From positions 204,611 to 268,610 of the forward strand of contig NZ_JBNNUK010000004.1 of assembly GCF_050279675.1 (NCBI RefSeq): a stretch of DNA of 64,000 nt, given 5' to 3'. Within the stretch, counting starts at the first letter, position 1; every line of letters begins with the position of its first letter. Positions 1 through 8,496 of the stretch are shown piece after piece. Both the position numbers and the translations under genes were made by a program. This DNA comes from Viridibacillus sp050279675 (GTDB taxonomy: Bacteria > Bacillota > Bacilli > Bacillales_A > Planococcaceae). Under the pieces are notes generated by a model that saw nothing but the letters and a program-made list of their open reading frames with translations, did no database searches and was not told where the DNA came from.

Positions 1-215
1 TCGCGGTGTTGTATTTTTTCATATGCTAACTTTTGATAGTAAGTTGCAATTTTAGCACCTACTGAGCGGCTCCCTGTGTGAATGCATAAATACAAATAGC
101 CATCCTCATCTTGAGACACTTCGATAAAATGATTACCTCCTCTTATATGAATATCTAAATATGCACTATAGCATAAACCATTTAAATTTTTTAAAATAGG
201 CAAAACAACATAAAA
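1..215 (-). pseudogene. RtcB RNA ligase fragment (cut by window edge)
   Basis: The reverse strand is open from 215 to the window edge. From about 140 downward it reads GGNHFIEVSQDEDGYLYL, then IHTGSRSVGAKIATYYQ, the central GGGNHF and IHxGSRxxG motifs of the RtcB family (Mn/GTP-dependent 3'-phosphate RNA ligase). Upstream of GGNHF the reading (LDIHIR) no longer resembles RtcB and a stop lies at 216-218, with no ATG and no convincing ribosome-binding site. The N-terminal half of a normal protein of about 400 aa or more is therefore missing. It is either a 5'-truncated pseudogene or, less likely, has an upstream frameshift. The C-terminal part lies outside the window. Confidence 0.65.
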
Positions 216-331
216 CTATATAAGACACTCATTTCTTAACTTCTTTTGTAATTTTAGATTTAAATTGTTTTTCAATGATATTTTTTTGACATCTACTATA
301 CTTTACATACATAAAGGAAAGAGTGATAACT

Positions 332-1192
332 ATGAAAAAACGCACTAAATTAAAAATCGAAAAAATAAAAATTACAATGGAAATGAATCTTTCACTTGAA
401 ACAATTGAGCATCATTTACCCATTAAATCAAAAGTATTCGGAAACAATTATTATGTAGGTTCATACGAACCCAACATGTATGTACATTTCATTTTAAAAG
501 ATTTACCTGAATGGAAATTTGGAATTTGGACAGATAAAGAAATTACACATAACCAATACTTTGGCGAATATTCACCCTTAATTAACAGTGGCTTTTCACC
601 ATACAATACTTACATATCCGAAAAAAATATTAACGATTTTATACAAAAAATTATCGAAATCAAAAAGAATGAAAGACTATACGTTGTAGATTCATATACA
701 GCACATATTGCTTTAATCGATGACAACGTAGTAGAACCAATTCATACTTATCAAGACATACTTTACATTAATGATAAAGGTGAATATGACTTTAAACGAG
801 ATACCACAGTTACTAAAGAATCATATGTAGAAGAAATGTGGAGTAAACTTCAAAAAGAAATCCAACAGAAAAAAATTGACGAACAGCTTCATCGCAAAGA
901 ATCATTTAATTACTTTAAAACTTTGTTAGAAATTGAAGATGTAGCAGCTGTAGGTATAGACGATATGATTCGTTGGAATAGTCCCCAAAGATACCACATC
1001 ACACTTTTAGTACCTACTTGGCTAGAATTAAATAAAGATGATTTTCAAAATAAGTTCGAATCTCTTTGCAAGGAAATTAAGAATAAGAACGAAGAAATAT
1101 GGGAAAAGCACAAAAGTAAGCACACTTTCGATTTAACCATCCTCACAAGCGATAATGAATCAATAAAACATCGCGACTATGTTTTAAAGTAG
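332..1192 (+). CDS. Hypothetical protein, 286 aa
   Basis: I do not recognise this protein. It is soluble (no signal peptide or membrane segment) and Lys/Glu/Ile-rich, with an aromatic central part (residues about 35-110) and a C-terminal half beginning after a charged helix near residues 165-190. The ATG at 332 is chosen because AAAGGAAAG at 313-321 sits about 10 nt upstream; an in-frame GTG at 323 is an alternative. It is monocistronic, with a strong terminator directly after it. The A/T-rich codon use is somewhat more extreme than that of neighbouring metabolic genes, which hints at accessory origin (inference). No function is proposed. Confidence 0.75.
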   Translation: MKKRTKLKIEKIKITMEMNLSLETIEHHLPIKSKVFGNNYYVGSYEPNMYVHFILKDLPEWKFGIWTDKEITHNQYFGEYSPLINSGFSPYNTYISEKNINDFIQKIIEIKKNERLYVVDSYTAHIALIDDNVVEPIHTYQDILYINDKGEYDFKRDTTVTKESYVEEMWSKLQKEIQQKKIDEQLHRKESFNYFKTLLEIEDVAAVGIDDMIRWNSPQRYHITLLVPTWLELNKDDFQNKFESLCKEIKNKNEEIWEKHKSKHTFDLTILTSDNESIKHRDYVLK

Positions 1193-1217
1193 ACACTTAC
1201 ATTAGTACATCTATACA

Positions 1218-1252
1218 CAGCAAAAGAAATTAAATTCTTTTGCTGTTTTTTG
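1218..1252 (+). terminator. Rho-independent terminator
   Basis: Perfect stem CAGCAAAAGAA / TTCTTTTGCTG with a short TTAAA loop, followed by a run of six T residues. It lies 25 nt after the stop of the upstream unknown gene. Confidence 0.9.
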
Positions 1253-1284
1253 TATCAAATAAAAATTTTATTATTTTTAAAATC

Positions 1285-2196
1285 TTAATCCTGATACTCT
1301 GGATGATTATGACGAACACATCCAAATAAGTAGCAATCCTCTTGCACTTCAATGTCAAACTCCATAGCTGGCACTACACCATCCGTCATGTTTTCTAGTA
1401 CTTGCTCATATGCTTTCTTTTCGTTCATTAATTCAATAATTTTCTCTTGCTTCTCACTCTCAGTCCAAACATCATCTTCATTGTCACGTACTTCTTTAAT
1501 ATCCGCTATTTTAATTTCGTTAACTTCCTTTAACACTTCATGGACCGTTGTCAAATCACCTAGTTCAAGCAATGAATACACATACCTACTTACCCAACTG
1601 ATTTCTTCCCAAGCACTTACCCAGCCTTTTTTAAACCACTCCATAGCCTCTTTATAGCAACCCAACTCTACATATAAATCAGCCACCTCTATCTCCCCTA
1701 CAAAGTCCTCATCATCCTCAGAAAATGTATCAAGCCTGTTTTTTGCTTCATCCACTTTTCCTAATTCAATTAAACACTTTACATAACCGTACATCGAACA
1801 GTCAGAATCCCCTGACGCTAAAAGAAAATGCTTTGCAGCTGATTCAAAGTCCCTGAAATGGTAATTCACAATCGCTAAATTATGATAAGTGGTCTTAGTA
1901 GGTTGAATATTGATTGCTGCTTCCAACATTTCTTTAGCTTCATCCCATTTTTTAATTCTTATATAAATCTCACCTAACAAACTATATGGAAAATGCGAAG
2001 TTGGATTCAGTTTCATAGCTTCTTCTAACAATATAGTAGCCTTCATATATTTATGTTCTTCATTGGAATACATCCAAGCGAGATTGTTTAGCGATTGCAC
2101 ATCTCTGCTTTCTTCTACAGCTTCTTGAAATAAGTCAAGCGCATCTTCATACTCATTCTCTTCTAACGATTCAATAGCTCTTTGATTGATATTCAA
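1285..2196 (-). CDS. Tetratricopeptide-repeat protein
   Basis: Soluble protein of about 303 aa made of tandem TPR helices, as in ALDLFQEAVEE, ATILLEEAMKLNP, AKEMLEAAINIQP and AKHFLLASG, followed by an acidic C-terminal tail with a Cys near the end. TPR arrays bind other proteins; the partner cannot be told from context. The open frame extends to a GTG at 2226, but GCGGGGAAAAG ends a few bases before the TTG at 2196, and the TPR-like sequence starts immediately after it, so TTG 2196 is preferred. It converges with the unknown gene at 332-1192 and is monocistronic. Confidence 0.8.
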   Translation of the reverse strand: MNINQRAIESLEENEYEDALDLFQEAVEESRDVQSLNNLAWMYSNEEHKYMKATILLEEAMKLNPTSHFPYSLLGEIYIRIKKWDEAKEMLEAAINIQPTKTTYHNLAIVNYHFRDFESAAKHFLLASGDSDCSMYGYVKCLIELGKVDEAKNRLDTFSEDDEDFVGEIEVADLYVELGCYKEAMEWFKKGWVSAWEEISWVSRYVYSLLELGDLTTVHEVLKEVNEIKIADIKEVRDNEDDVWTESEKQEKIIELMNEKKAYEQVLENMTDGVVPAMEFDIEVQEDCYLFGCVRHNHPEYQD

Positions 2197-2531
2197 TTTC
2201 TTTTCCCCGCTTCTTTTACAATTCACACATACATCTTATAAGTTTCGTACAAGATTTTTTCATATCTACACTTCATTTTAGACTGGTTATTAATAATTTT
2301 TTAAATTCTTTTAAAAAAATTTCAAATCTAAACATCAGTTATAATAGGTGAAATTTGTATGCAAACCCTTTACTTCAATCAAATTAATCATCTCCTTGTA
2401 ATTTTTTCTCATGTGTATTTCGGGCTTTTTTAACATAATAGGTGAGTGATTGAAATTTTTATATACAGTAAAAAATGAAGACATATACTATACTTACGAT
2501 ACGGAAATTTTATGTGGAGGGATGCTTTCTA

Positions 2532-3230
2532 ATGAACACACAATGTATTTTATTAATAGATGATGAAGAGGATTTGGCAAATTTGCTACAAACGGTATTA
2601 CATAAGGAAGGCCTTTCAAATGTGATAACGGCTGGAACAATTCAGGATGGCTGGGCTAAATTCCAGGAAGTAAAACCCGAACTAGTGCTACTAGATATTA
2701 TGCTTCCTGACGGTGAAGGGTATGATTTGTGCAAACAAATTCGTGAAATCTCAAATGTACCTATCTTATTTATGTCTGCAAAGGATGAAGAAATAGATAA
2801 GCTCTTAGGTCTTGCAATTGGTGGGGATGATTATATTACAAAACCATTTAGCACTAAAGAAGTAGCTTATCGAGTGAAGGCACAACTTAGACGAGCTAGC
2901 TTTTCGGAGGAAAAAACAGTTTTAAACAATATTACTGTTGGCCCTTTTGAAATAAATATGGACGGTACTGAATTGAAGAAAAATGGCACAATAATCGAGC
3001 TTACAGCTAAGGAGATTGGCTTGATGAATTGTTTTATCCATCATCCCAATCAAATCTTAAGTAAAGAAACACTTTTTGAAAGAGTTTGGGGTGAGGACTT
3101 TTTTGGTTCAGATAATACAGTCATGGTGCATATACGTCGATTACGTGAAAAGATTGAGGATACTCCATCTAATCCAACTTTTTTGATCACTGTTAAAGGT
3201 CTTGGCTATAAATTGAACAGTAAGGGATGA
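2532..3230 (+). CDS. OmpR/PhoB-family response regulator
   Basis: Receiver domain (residues 1-120) with acidic pair DDEED, phospho-acceptor Asp in LVLLDIMLPDG, the conserved Ser in FMSAKD and Lys in TKPF, followed by a winged-helix DNA-binding domain (TAKEIGLMNCF, then VMVHIRRLREKIE and GLGYKL). The ATG at 2532 follows GGAGGG with 10 nt spacing; an upstream in-frame ATG at 2475 lacks a ribosome-binding site. The kinase gene begins 7 nt after its stop, so they form one transcription unit. The target is unknown; no adjacent transporter of the peptide-detox type is present, so it is not obviously a Bce or Yxd system. Confidence 0.93.
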   Translation: MNTQCILLIDDEEDLANLLQTVLHKEGLSNVITAGTIQDGWAKFQEVKPELVLLDIMLPDGEGYDLCKQIREISNVPILFMSAKDEEIDKLLGLAIGGDDYITKPFSTKEVAYRVKAQLRRASFSEEKTVLNNITVGPFEINMDGTELKKNGTIIELTAKEIGLMNCFIHHPNQILSKETLFERVWGEDFFGSDNTVMVHIRRLREKIEDTPSNPTFLITVKGLGYKLNSKG

Positions 3231-3237
3231 GGATAAA

Positions 3238-4668
3238 ATGAGGTGGAGAATAACTGGGCGTTTCTTATGGTCTGTTGTAATGATTGTTATTATTGTCGGT
3301 ATCATCAATACTATGCTATTAGTTGGACTACTCCTTTATCAAACAAGTCATCCTGCTTTAAGCACTTCTGAAACCTCTGCTGAGGAATTCACACGTTCCT
3401 TCTCTAAATATGTCGAGATTAAAAATGGTTTACCTATTGTAAATGATGAAGGTGTAAAAGCATTGCAAGATAAGCATGCATGGGTTCAATTTTTAGATTC
3501 TAAAGGGAACCAAGTTGCTGCTTATGAGACACCAGATAATCTTGCAACGAGCTACTCCCCTGCTGAAGTCGTGCAAATGTATAAATATAAAGAAGTTGAT
3601 GCCAATACTACCGTTTATATTAGTACACTGGACAATTTAGATTATTTTGTTGGTGTGAAGAATTACGGGGTTGGACGTTATGTTTTGACTTATGATTTTG
3701 ATCAATTTTTCAAATTTATTAACCTACTTCTGATAGCATTTTTAATAGTTGATGTGTTAATCGCTTTGGTCATCGGTTTGTTGTTTACACGACATTTAAC
3801 GAAACCACTTCACATATTAATTGATTTCATCGGACAGCTACGTAACCGCCAATTCAAAAAAATAAACGTACCAAATGGTGTGTATAAAGACGTTTTTCTC
3901 AATGTAAATGAGCTTTCAATAAAATTAAGTGAACATGAGAAAGAACGGAATCGCCTAGATAAAATGCGTGAAGAGTGGATTAGTAATGTATCACATGATA
4001 TGAAAACTCCCCTTGCATCAATTCAAGGATATGCTGAACTGATGAAGGATGATGCTGATAATCTCACTGCTAACGAAGTACAAGAATTCTCAACTATTAT
4101 TGAAAAAAAATCTATTTATATGAAAGATTTACTTGATGACTTAAATTTAACGACCCGTTTACGTAATCAACAGCTACCCATGCACTTTGAAGATATTAAT
4201 ATAGTAAGCTTTATACGTGAACTGACGATTGAATTGTTAAATGACCCTCAATTTGGGGAACGTCAGGTAGAGTTTGTTAGTAATGTGAATAAAATCGTGC
4301 ATAAAGTGGATAAAAAATTATTAAAAAGGGCAATTTTGAACTTTATCTACAATGCACTTGTGCATAACGATGAAAATGTGTGTGTAACTATAAAAATTGA
4401 TGATATGTATCCACAATGTGGACAAGTAGAAGGTTCACAACCTACTCTTTATAAGACACGAATAATGATATCTGATAATGGTAGAGGTATATTGCCTGAA
4501 GATATGAAACAAGTATTCGATCGTTATTATCGTGGTTCAAATACGAAAAACACACACGGTACCGGACTTGGAATGGCAATTGCTCGTGATATTATTTTCG
4601 CTCACAACGGCGATCTTCAATTATCTAGTGTATTAAATGAAGGTACGACAATTATAATATTACTTTAG
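3238..4668 (+). CDS. Sensor histidine kinase (HisKA type)
   Basis: Membrane kinase of 476 aa. A first transmembrane helix (residues about 10-33) and a second (about 160-182) flank an extracytoplasmic sensor of roughly 125 residues, followed by a HAMP-like linker. The H-box is SNVSHDMKTPLASIQGYAEL, the N-box NFIYNALVHN, and the ATP lid DNGRGI plus GTGLGMAIA. It presumably phosphorylates the regulator encoded immediately upstream. The sizeable outer domain distinguishes it from intramembrane-sensing BceS-type kinases. A tight terminator follows directly. The ligand is unknown. Confidence 0.92.
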   Translation: MRWRITGRFLWSVVMIVIIVGIINTMLLVGLLLYQTSHPALSTSETSAEEFTRSFSKYVEIKNGLPIVNDEGVKALQDKHAWVQFLDSKGNQVAAYETPDNLATSYSPAEVVQMYKYKEVDANTTVYISTLDNLDYFVGVKNYGVGRYVLTYDFDQFFKFINLLLIAFLIVDVLIALVIGLLFTRHLTKPLHILIDFIGQLRNRQFKKINVPNGVYKDVFLNVNELSIKLSEHEKERNRLDKMREEWISNVSHDMKTPLASIQGYAELMKDDADNLTANEVQEFSTIIEKKSIYMKDLLDDLNLTTRLRNQQLPMHFEDINIVSFIRELTIELLNDPQFGERQVEFVSNVNKIVHKVDKKLLKRAILNFIYNALVHNDENVCVTIKIDDMYPQCGQVEGSQPTLYKTRIMISDNGRGILPEDMKQVFDRYYRGSNTKNTHGTGLGMAIARDIIFAHNGDLQLSSVLNEGTTIIILL

Positions 4669-4697
4669 AACCAGCGTATGCTGGTTCTTTATTTTTC
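4668..4697 (+). terminator. Terminator of the two-component operon
   Basis: AACCAGC-gtat-GCTGGTT hairpin beginning at the stop codon of the kinase gene, followed by CTTTATTTTT. Confidence 0.85.
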
Positions 4698-4744
4698 CCT
4701 ATTTTTCACATATACAATTTATCATTTTTTAAATAGTAAGTGGC

Positions 4745-4808
4745 GACTTAGTAACATTGGAGCAATACTCGGATAATTATTTAATGAAATAATATCTTGC
4801 CAATATTA
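4745..4808 (+). pseudogene. Relic of an M28-peptidase N-terminus
   Basis: In the 340-base gap before the peptidase gene, one frame reads DLVTLEQYSDNYLMK followed by a stop. Residues 35-49 of the intact peptidase downstream read DLAAVKQYSDNYLSK. At DNA level CAATACTC(G/C)GATAATTATTTA is nearly identical in both. The match then fades (YLANI versus SADY). This looks like the remains of a second, decayed copy lying about 390 nt upstream of the live one. The rest of the gap (4809-5034) is A/T-rich and I recognise nothing in it apart from the peptidase ribosome-binding site. Confidence 0.5.
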
Positions 4809-5034
4809 AATGAAAAAGACTATTGTAAGCTTTCTTAAAATTTCACCTCATATTTATTCATTAGTTATTAGAATCTATAAATCTAAATTACAATCTCAAA
4901 TTAATGATAATACTTCCCTTCTTTTTGTCGAAAAATATTCTATCTAACAATTCAAAAAAATATTGCTATTTTATTAAAACTATCGTTTAATTAGTTCTGC
5001 TTGAAAAAAAATTATTGTAAAGGAATGTGGTTAA

Positions 5035-7182
5035 TTGAACAGATTTTTTCGTGGTGCAATAGCAACAATTCTAATTGCATCATCACTTGCGGCTTGTACA
5101 CCAGCAGACAAAAAGACAGAGGTAAAAGAAAACAATGATTTAGCAGCAGTAAAACAATACTCCGATAATTATTTATCAAAGGTAAGTGCTGATTATTCAT
5201 TTGATTTCGCCAAAAGTCTTGAAGAATTTAAAACAAATGAAAAGCTAGGATATCGTTCGGCAGGATCTGAAGCAGAATTAAAAACTGGCGAAAAAATTGC
5301 AGATGAAATGAAGAAAATTGGGCTTACCGACGTATCAAAAGATGAATTTACAGTTGATAGCTGGACATTCGAAAAAGCAGATATGACATTTAATACAGTT
5401 GATGGTAAAGAGAAGTTAGCTGTTTTAGGGGCATATCAAACTAATTTTGATACAAAGGGAACAAAAGAATTTGATGTTGTTTATGCAAATCGCGGTACAT
5501 CAGATGATTTGAAAAACCTTGATATAAAAGGCAAGCTCGTACTTATAGATGTAAACCAGCGAGAAGATTGGTGGGTTAACTATCCTGCCTATCAAGCTCA
5601 TTTAAAAGGGGCAGCTGCGGTTATAGCCGTACAAAGTGAAGGTTATAGCGAAGTTGATGACGACGCTTTAAATGCACAGGATATTTGTGGACCCGATGAT
5701 GCGCCTGCATTTTCTATGTCCCAAAATGATGCTAAAGAGTTAAAAAAATCACTAAAAGCAAATGACAATAAACTTACTGTTAACTTTGATGCCAAATCTA
5801 CAGTTAAATTCGATCAACCAACATACAATTACTATGGAAAAATCGAAGGTAAGGACCCAGAATCATATATCATCCTTTCAGCACATTATGATTCTTACTT
5901 TGATGGATTCCAAGATGATAATGCTGCGATTGCCCTAATGATGGGCGTAGCGAAAGGTTTAGTAGACAGTGGCTATAAACCTGAGAAAACAATTATCTTT
6001 AATGCATTAGCTGCCGAAGAATGGGGCGTTTCAAATACGCGTTATGACTGGTCTACTGGTGCTTACAATCAAATTTTCCGCATCCATCCAGAATGGGTTG
6101 GAAAAGCATTTGCAGACATGAACTTCGAGCTTCCAGCTTATGAGCACACTACAACAAATGAAATTCGTGCAGATTATGAGTTGAAAAACTTCTTAACTAA
6201 GTTCACAAAGTCTGTACCATCAGTTGATGGTGTATATAAAGACGGTATTTCTGTTGTATCACCATTACGCACTTGGTCGGATGATTTTTCATTCTCTATT
6301 GCAGGTGTTCCATCATTACGAAATGATTTCCAAGATAGCGAATTCATGCATTCACATTATCATACACAGTACGATAATGAAGATACTTATAACGGTCAAG
6401 CTTTAGAATTCCATTTGAATTTATATGGTCTACTAGCTATGCATTATGACCAAACAGCTGTAACACCTCTTGATTTCACAACACGATTAGATGCGTTAGC
6501 TAAATCTGTTAAATCTGATATCTTTAAATCTGCAAGCGTTTCTTCAAATGAATTAACAGCAGCAATTGAAGAAACGGCTAAAACAGCGAAAGAGATAAAT
6601 GCTCAAGTTGAAAAAATTAATGCTGATTATACAAAAGCATTAGTAGCTGGTGACAGAAAAGAAGTGAAAAAGCTTTATGATGACAGTCGCTCTTTAAATA
6701 GTAGTTTGTTAGCTACTTATAAATATGCTCAAGATCAATTCGTACGTTTAACTTGGGAAGACGAACCAATTTTCCCTCATGAACATGCACAAAATAATAT
6801 CCCTAACTTACAAGGAGCAATCAAGGCACTTGAAAAAGGTGATGCGGGTAAAGCACTAGATGATTATTTATGGTTAATTGATAACAACTGGTACACTTAT
6901 GATTTTGACAAAGAAGTATTCGATTACTTCACAGATTATGTACTAGATCAACCTGCAGATCGTTTAATGTGGGGTGCAGGTCGTATTATGGGTCACGAAG
7001 ACTTATATGACACAGTAGCATCATTGAAAAAGAAACGTGACCAAAAGAATGCTGATGTTTCTAAAGAATTATCAACTTTAAAAGTAGCTCTTGAAAGACA
7101 AGAAAAATTACTAAAAACATCTGTTCAAGATGAAGTAAAAAGTGTTCAAGAGTTAAATGCACAACTTGAAAAAATGAAATAG
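5035..7182 (+). CDS. M28-family metallopeptidase lipoprotein
   Basis: Exported zinc peptidase of 715 aa. It has a lipoprotein signal with lipobox LAAC (Cys21). A PA-like insert spans residues about 140-240, followed by the M28 catalytic core: HYD at 284-286, DDN in FQDDNAAIALM, and the Glu pair E328-E329 in NALAAEEWG. A further His/Asp cluster is HSHYHTQYDNEDTY. The C-terminal 230 residues are helical and charged and end in a probable coiled coil, an unusual extension compared with short secreted aminopeptidases. The start is TTG at 5035 after AAAGGAATG. It probably releases amino acids from peptides at the outer face of the membrane. It is monocistronic, with a terminator downstream. Confidence 0.9.
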   Translation: MNRFFRGAIATILIASSLAACTPADKKTEVKENNDLAAVKQYSDNYLSKVSADYSFDFAKSLEEFKTNEKLGYRSAGSEAELKTGEKIADEMKKIGLTDVSKDEFTVDSWTFEKADMTFNTVDGKEKLAVLGAYQTNFDTKGTKEFDVVYANRGTSDDLKNLDIKGKLVLIDVNQREDWWVNYPAYQAHLKGAAAVIAVQSEGYSEVDDDALNAQDICGPDDAPAFSMSQNDAKELKKSLKANDNKLTVNFDAKSTVKFDQPTYNYYGKIEGKDPESYIILSAHYDSYFDGFQDDNAAIALMMGVAKGLVDSGYKPEKTIIFNALAAEEWGVSNTRYDWSTGAYNQIFRIHPEWVGKAFADMNFELPAYEHTTTNEIRADYELKNFLTKFTKSVPSVDGVYKDGISVVSPLRTWSDDFSFSIAGVPSLRNDFQDSEFMHSHYHTQYDNEDTYNGQALEFHLNLYGLLAMHYDQTAVTPLDFTTRLDALAKSVKSDIFKSASVSSNELTAAIEETAKTAKEINAQVEKINADYTKALVAGDRKEVKKLYDDSRSLNSSLLATYKYAQDQFVRLTWEDEPIFPHEHAQNNIPNLQGAIKALEKGDAGKALDDYLWLIDNNWYTYDFDKEVFDYFTDYVLDQPADRLMWGAGRIMGHEDLYDTVASLKKKRDQKNADVSKELSTLKVALERQEKLLKTSVQDEVKSVQELNAQLEKMK

Positions 7183-7248
7183 TTCTATCGACATATGATC
7201 CTTCAACAATAGGTTCTGGTTGAATGTAGCTGAAAATGAGTCAACTTT

Positions 7249-7310
7249 AAAACACCTTCCAGTTAGTTTGGTATATCTAAACCAAACTTCTAACTAGAAG
7301 GTGTTTTATT
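7249..7310. terminator. Bidirectional terminator
   Basis: Long imperfect hairpin AAAACACCTTC...GAAGGTGTTTT with an inner TTTGGT/ACCAAA stem. It is flanked by A and T runs and lies between the convergent peptidase and chromate-transporter genes. Confidence 0.85.
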
Positions 7311-7369
7311 TTGCCCGTTGCGGCTATTTATAAATAACACTTGTTTTGTTATCCACATTACCTTGAAAT

Positions 7370-7903
7370 TTATAAAAGTGTAGATACCATCCCATATATC
7401 AATGCAATACAAATAACAAAAGCCGGATGAATTTTAATCTTTTCAAGTAACAAGTAAGAGCCAATCATTATTATTAATGTTGATATCCAACCTATACTTA
7501 ACCAAGCATTTTTTGCGAAATCGAAAGTCATCACTAATAATAATACGGCTATGATCGGGCGAATATATTTCGTTAAATTTTTTACGTATGGTGATTCTTT
7601 GTATTTCATTAAGACACTTAACAACGCTATCATAAGAATCAAAGAAGGTGCAACTGTAGCAAAAACTGCAACAATAATGCCTAAAATGCCCCCTTGGTCA
7701 TATCCAACAAAGCCGGCCATTTTTGTTGCTATTGGCCCTGGTAATGCATTGCCCGCTGCGACCATTTCTGAAAATTCTTGATTGGTCATCCATCCATAGT
7801 GCTCAACTACCTCTTGCTGAACCAGGGGAATAGAAGAAGGACCCCCTCCATAACCTAAAATACCAGGAATAAAAAATGCCATAAAAATATTCCAATAAAT
7901 CAT
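7370..7903 (-). CDS. Chromate transporter, half-size CHR subunit (YwrA/YwrB-like)
   Basis: Membrane protein of 177 aa, one CHR domain with about six helices. It carries the family signatures GYGGGPSSIPLVQQE and NALPGPIATKMAGFVGY near the N-terminus. Short-chain CHR proteins work as heterodimers of two oppositely oriented halves, and the partner is encoded just upstream with a 4-nt overlap, the same arrangement as ywrB/ywrA of Bacillus subtilis (family knowledge). The ATG at 7903 is preceded by AAAAGGAGGAATAATAA. The predicted activity is chromate (or a related anion) efflux. Confidence 0.88.
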   Translation of the reverse strand: MIYWNIFMAFFIPGILGYGGGPSSIPLVQQEVVEHYGWMTNQEFSEMVAAGNALPGPIATKMAGFVGYDQGGILGIIVAVFATVAPSLILMIALLSVLMKYKESPYVKNLTKYIRPIIAVLLLVMTFDFAKNAWLSIGWISTLIIMIGSYLLLEKIKIHPAFVICIALIYGMVSTLL

Positions 7904-8496
7904 TTATTATTCCTCCTTTTTACTAGAGGAGCAAAGACGATTATAAAAACCGACAAGATGACAAAAGCCGGGTGTATATTTAATATAGACATTGCAATGA
8001 ATGAAAGCAAAAGAATAATGAGTGTTTTCTTCCACCCCATAGATTCTCCAGACTTTTTAACGAAATCTAGAGCCAATATACCAAGCATTACAGCTACTAC
8101 TGGTACAACCGCCGAAGCCATTGCCTGAACGGCAGGTATATCTTTATTCGTTTGTAATAAAAATAGCAATATAATCATTAATACAATTGTTGGGACTACG
8201 CTGACTAAAATTGCATTAATTGCACCTACCACTCCAGCTATTCTATAGCCTATATAGCCAGCCATTTTTGTACCAATTGGACCCGGCATAGTGTTAGCAA
8301 GTGCTACTACGTCACTAAACTCATCATCTTCCATCCACTTATACTTTTTCACCACTTCTTGATGAACAAGAGGAATAGCAGATGGTCCACCGCCAAATCC
8401 TAGCATACCTACTCTAAAAAATGCGGATGCAATCTCTCCATGTAGTCGCAAAATAGGGCGTTCACTTTGGGACTTCACTACATTTTTTTTTACCAA
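7900..8496 (-). CDS. Chromate transporter, half-size CHR subunit (YwrA/YwrB-like)
   Basis: CHR domain protein of 198 aa with GFGGGPSAIPLVHQE and NTMPGPIGTKMAGYIGY, paralogous to the downstream half. It probably forms a heterodimer with that protein in the membrane to export chromate. The start is inferred as TTG at 8496, inside the last codons of the upstream gamma-glutamyltransferase gene (7-nt overlap), so the three genes appear translationally coupled. No strong Shine-Dalgarno precedes that TTG, and the GTG at 8481 is an alternative, so the start is uncertain by a few residues. Confidence 0.87.
   Translation of the reverse strand: MVKKNVVKSQSERPILRLHGEIASAFFRVGMLGFGGGPSAIPLVHQEVVKKYKWMEDDEFSDVVALANTMPGPIGTKMAGYIGYRIAGVVGAINAILVSVVPTIVLMIILLFLLQTNKDIPAVQAMASAVVPVVAVMLGILALDFVKKSGESMGWKKTLIILLLSFIAMSILNIHPAFVILSVFIIVFAPLVKRRNNK

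Noticed and set aside
1352..1657. 101-codon rightward frame rich in Ser
   Set aside because: It is the antisense of the TPR gene, with low-complexity Ser/Thr composition and no ribosome-binding site.
2475..4668. Two-component pair as the missing regulator of the Bce/Yxd-like exporter
   Set aside because: The kinase has a large extracytoplasmic domain, unlike BceS-type kinases, and is 8 kb away with other operons between.
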